A DNA stretch of 16,470 nt from UBA6987 sp045616945 (GTDB lineage Bacteria > Bacillota > Clostridia > Lachnospirales > Lachnospiraceae): assembly GCA_045616945.1 (NCBI GenBank), contig JAZLHR010000101.1:1-16470 (forward strand). The letters are read 5' to 3'. Each line of letters starts with the position of its first letter. Position 1 is the first letter of the stretch. The notes below the pieces were generated by a model that did no database searches, was not told where the DNA came from, and saw nothing but the letters and a program-made list of their open reading frames with translations. Shown one piece after another: positions 15,088 through 16,470 of the stretch. The position numbers and the translations under genes were made by a program.

Positions 15088-16176
15088 TCAGGCGTTCTTG
15101 GCCTCGTAATCCTTCAGGAAATCGACCAGCGCTTCCACGCCTTCCTTAGGCATCGCGTTGAAAATGGAAGCACGCAGGCCGCCGACACTGCGGTGACCCT
15201 TCAGGTTATCGAAACCGACAGCCAGGGAAGCTTTGACTACGGCAGCATCCTGTTCGGCGGAAGGCGTCACGAAAGGAACGTTCATCAAAGAACGGTCTTT
15301 CTTTTCCACGGTGCTGCGGAAGAACTTGCTGCTGTCCAGGAAATCGTACAGAACGGCTGCCTTGTCTTCATTCTTTCTTGCCATGGCTTCCAGGCCGCCC
15401 TGCGCCAGCAGATACTTGAATACCTTGCCGCAGCAGTAGATGGACCAGCAGTTGGGGGTGTTGTACATGGAATCGTTGTCCGCATGGATCTTGTAGCTCA
15501 TGTAGGTGGGAACGAAGGCGGGCAGATCGTCGCGCAGCAGATCCTCACGGATGATGACGATGGACATGCCGGCGGGGCCTACATTCTTCTGAACACCGGC
15601 CCAGATGAGACCGTAGTCGGCCACGTTGCAGGGACGGGACAGGAACATGGAGGACTGGTCGGATACGAGCACCTTGCCCTTGGTGTTCGGGAGCTTGTTC
15701 CAGGTCACACCGTGGATGGTCTCGTTTTCGCAGATATATACATAGTCGCAGTCATCCGGGATATCCAGATCGGAGCAGTCGGGGATATAGCTGTAATTCT
15801 TGTCCTTGGAAGAAGCAACGACCTTTACCTTGCCGTACTTCTGAGCTTCGGCCAGAGCCTTCTTGGACCAGGCACCGGTTTCGATGTAGCAGGCCGTGCC
15901 GCCCTTCATCAGGTTCATGGGAACCATGGCGAACTGCAGAGTGCCGCCGCCCTGAACAAAGAGGACCTTGTAGTTGTCCGGGATATTCATCAGCTTGCGG
16001 AGATCCGCAACCGTTTCATCGTAAATGTTGATAAAGGTCTTGGAACGGTGACTCATTTCCATAACGCTCATGCCGCTGCCCTGGCAATTCAGAACTTCCT
16101 GCTGGATTTCCTCCAAAACCGGTTCCGGCATCATGGCAGGACCGGCGGAAAAGTTATAAGTGCGTCCGTATTTCAT
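15088..16176 (-). CDS. serC: Phosphoserine aminotransferase
   Basis: SerC, a pyridoxal-phosphate transaminase that turns 3-phosphohydroxypyruvate and glutamate into O-phosphoserine in serine synthesis; in some bacteria it also serves vitamin B6 synthesis. The 362 residues match the family. The N-terminal YNFSAGPAMMP (7-17), the GGGTLQFAMVPMNL segment (76-89), SSMFLSRP (175-182) and AGVQKN-x-GPAG with the cofactor lysine K197 are all present; the C-terminal GHRSVGGLRASIFNAMP also fits. The start at 16176 has AAAGGG upstream; in-frame codons up to 16299 would read through the promoter and encode no conserved sequence. serA, a frequent neighbour, is not in the window; the downstream neighbour is the convergent DUF1015 gene. 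It appears monocistronic with its own promoter and terminator. Confidence 0.98.
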   Translation of the reverse strand: MKYGRTYNFSAGPAMMPEPVLEEIQQEVLNCQGSGMSVMEMSHRSKTFINIYDETVADLRKLMNIPDNYKVLFVQGGGTLQFAMVPMNLMKGGTACYIETGAWSKKALAEAQKYGKVKVVASSKDKNYSYIPDCSDLDIPDDCDYVYICENETIHGVTWNKLPNTKGKVLVSDQSSMFLSRPCNVADYGLIWAGVQKNVGPAGMSIVIIREDLLRDDLPAFVPTYMSYKIHADNDSMYNTPNCWSIYCCGKVFKYLLAQGGLEAMARKNEDKAAVLYDFLDSSKFFRSTVEKKDRSLMNVPFVTPSAEQDAAVVKASLAVGFDNLKGHRSVGGLRASIFNAMPKEGVEALVDFLKDYEAKNA

Positions 16177-16264
16177 ATTGAAGCCCTTTCTGTGGAGGCT
16201 CGCCGAGGCCGGTTTGACCGGATCGCGGGGCCAGACACTTTCAAATAGTAGTACATAACAACGG

Positions 16265-16293
16265 ATAATAACATACGGGAGGCAAAAAGTAAA
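16265..16293 (-). promoter_or_regulatory. Promoter of serC
   Basis: On the minus strand: TTTACT (16288-16293), a 17-base spacer and TATTAT (16265-16270), with TG one base ahead of the -10. Start near 16258, leaving a leader of about 80 bases that contains a small CCGGT/ACCGG hairpin (16209-16221). No known riboswitch pattern is recognised in that leader. Confidence 0.75.
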
Positions 16294-16300
16294 CCACATT

Positions 16301-16321
16301 CTTCGGAAACAATTTTCGAAG
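16301..16321. repeat. 21-base palindrome upstream of serC
   Basis: CTTCGGAAA at 16301-16309 and TTTTCGAAG at 16313-16321 form an inverted repeat with a three-base centre and one G-T mismatch. It lies eight bases upstream of the serC -35 box and between serC and the divergent gene at 16449, a typical place for an operator. No regulator can be named. Confidence 0.55.
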
Positions 16322-16330
16322 CGGCGGCAA

Positions 16331-16418
16331 GTAAATTCCCAAAGTAAATCCCACAGTAGGAATTAAAATTGGATTTACTCTGGGAAATTTTTTGTCGTAG
16401 GATTTACCTCGGGAAATC
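16331..16418. repeat. Cluster of GGATTTAC repeat units
   Basis: Three related 19-base units of the form GGATTTAC-N3-GGGAAWT are present: one on the minus strand (16333-16351) and two on the plus strand (16371-16389 and 16400-16418, 29 bases apart). A half-unit, AGTAAATTCCC, at 16330-16340 adds a fourth partial copy on the minus strand. The first and second units form an imperfect stem of about 18 base pairs with a 19-base loop, followed by six T (16388-16393). It could be a multi-site operator for the gene at 16449, or an RNA hairpin (attenuator) in its leader. Confidence 0.65.
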
Positions 16419-16448
16419 ATCCCATATTTTTTACGGAGGTACAATCCT

Positions 16449-16470
16449 ATGACAAACAAATCCAACCCCA
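16449..16470 (+). CDS. Start of a gene cut by the window edge
   Basis: ATG at 16449 is preceded eight bases upstream by GGAGGT (16435-16440), a strong ribosome binding site. The seven visible codons read MTNKSNP, too little to identify. It is divergent from serC, and the repeat cluster lies directly upstream. No clear -35/-10 pair could be settled for it. Confidence 0.6.

Noticed and set aside
15193..16248. A 351-codon plus-strand open frame across serC
   Set aside because: Antisense to serC; the minus-strand frame carries all SerC motifs and a matching promoter.
16240..16299. Longer serC start giving a hydrophobic N-terminal extension
   Set aside because: The extension would span the serC promoter, lacks a ribosome site and is absent from the SerC family; the start at 16176 fits both.
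16403..16430. TTTACC-16-TATTTT as a promoter for the gene at 16449
   Set aside because: The predicted start would fall within the GGAGGT ribosome site, leaving no usable leader.

Overview
The window looks like a chromosomal housekeeping region of a Gram-positive, moderately GC-rich Firmicute, most likely a gut Clostridium-class bacterium of Lachnospiraceae type. The gene order S4-domain RqcP (YabO), DivIC, TilS, Hpt, FtsH is a Firmicutes hallmark. The cells are predicted to have lipoprotein export, AGGAGG-type ribosome binding sites and consensus vegetative (sigma-A) promoters. The sporulation genes that interrupt this block in Bacillus and many Clostridia (yabP, yabQ, spoIIE) are absent, which hints at a non-sporulating lineage.

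Layout. (1) 149-2122, + strand: two tandem, equal-length (319 aa) paralogues of a cytoplasmic TIM-barrel protein with a GH20-hexosaminidase-like H-x-G-x-D-E motif. (2) 2240-2668, - strand: a small lipoprotein with a perfect-consensus promoter. It converges on the second paralogue, and the two oppositely directed terminators cross over each other. (3) 2858-14945, + strand: nine tightly packed genes that can be read as one operon from a strong promoter at 2796-2824: uvrA, a divergent clpX, rqcP, divIC, tilS, hpt, ftsH, a GH13 alpha-glucan hydrolase and a DUF1015 protein. Gaps are 1-21 bases and the last two genes overlap as ATGA. A promoter-like sequence inside tilS could give hpt-ftsH-GH13-DUF1015 separate expression. 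(4) 14963-15060: two hairpin terminators between convergent genes. (5) 15088-16176, - strand: serC (phosphoserine aminotransferase) with its own consensus-like promoter. (6) 16301-16470: a dense set of palindromes and repeated GGATTTAC units ahead of a + strand gene whose first seven codons are in the window.

How the genes fit together. The large operon mixes DNA repair (UvrA), protein quality control (ClpX variant, FtsH, RqcP), division (DivIC), tRNA decoding (TilS) and purine salvage (Hpt), and ends in carbohydrate metabolism and a conserved unknown. DUF1015 genes are, from memory, often near serine-biosynthesis genes; here one lies next to serC, convergently. The items most worth a second look are the ClpX variant (altered RKH loop, long linker, away from clpP), the tandem GH20-like pair, the DUF1015-serC neighbourhood and the repeat cluster at the right end. 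I found no RNA genes, CRISPR array, insertion sequence or prophage genes.
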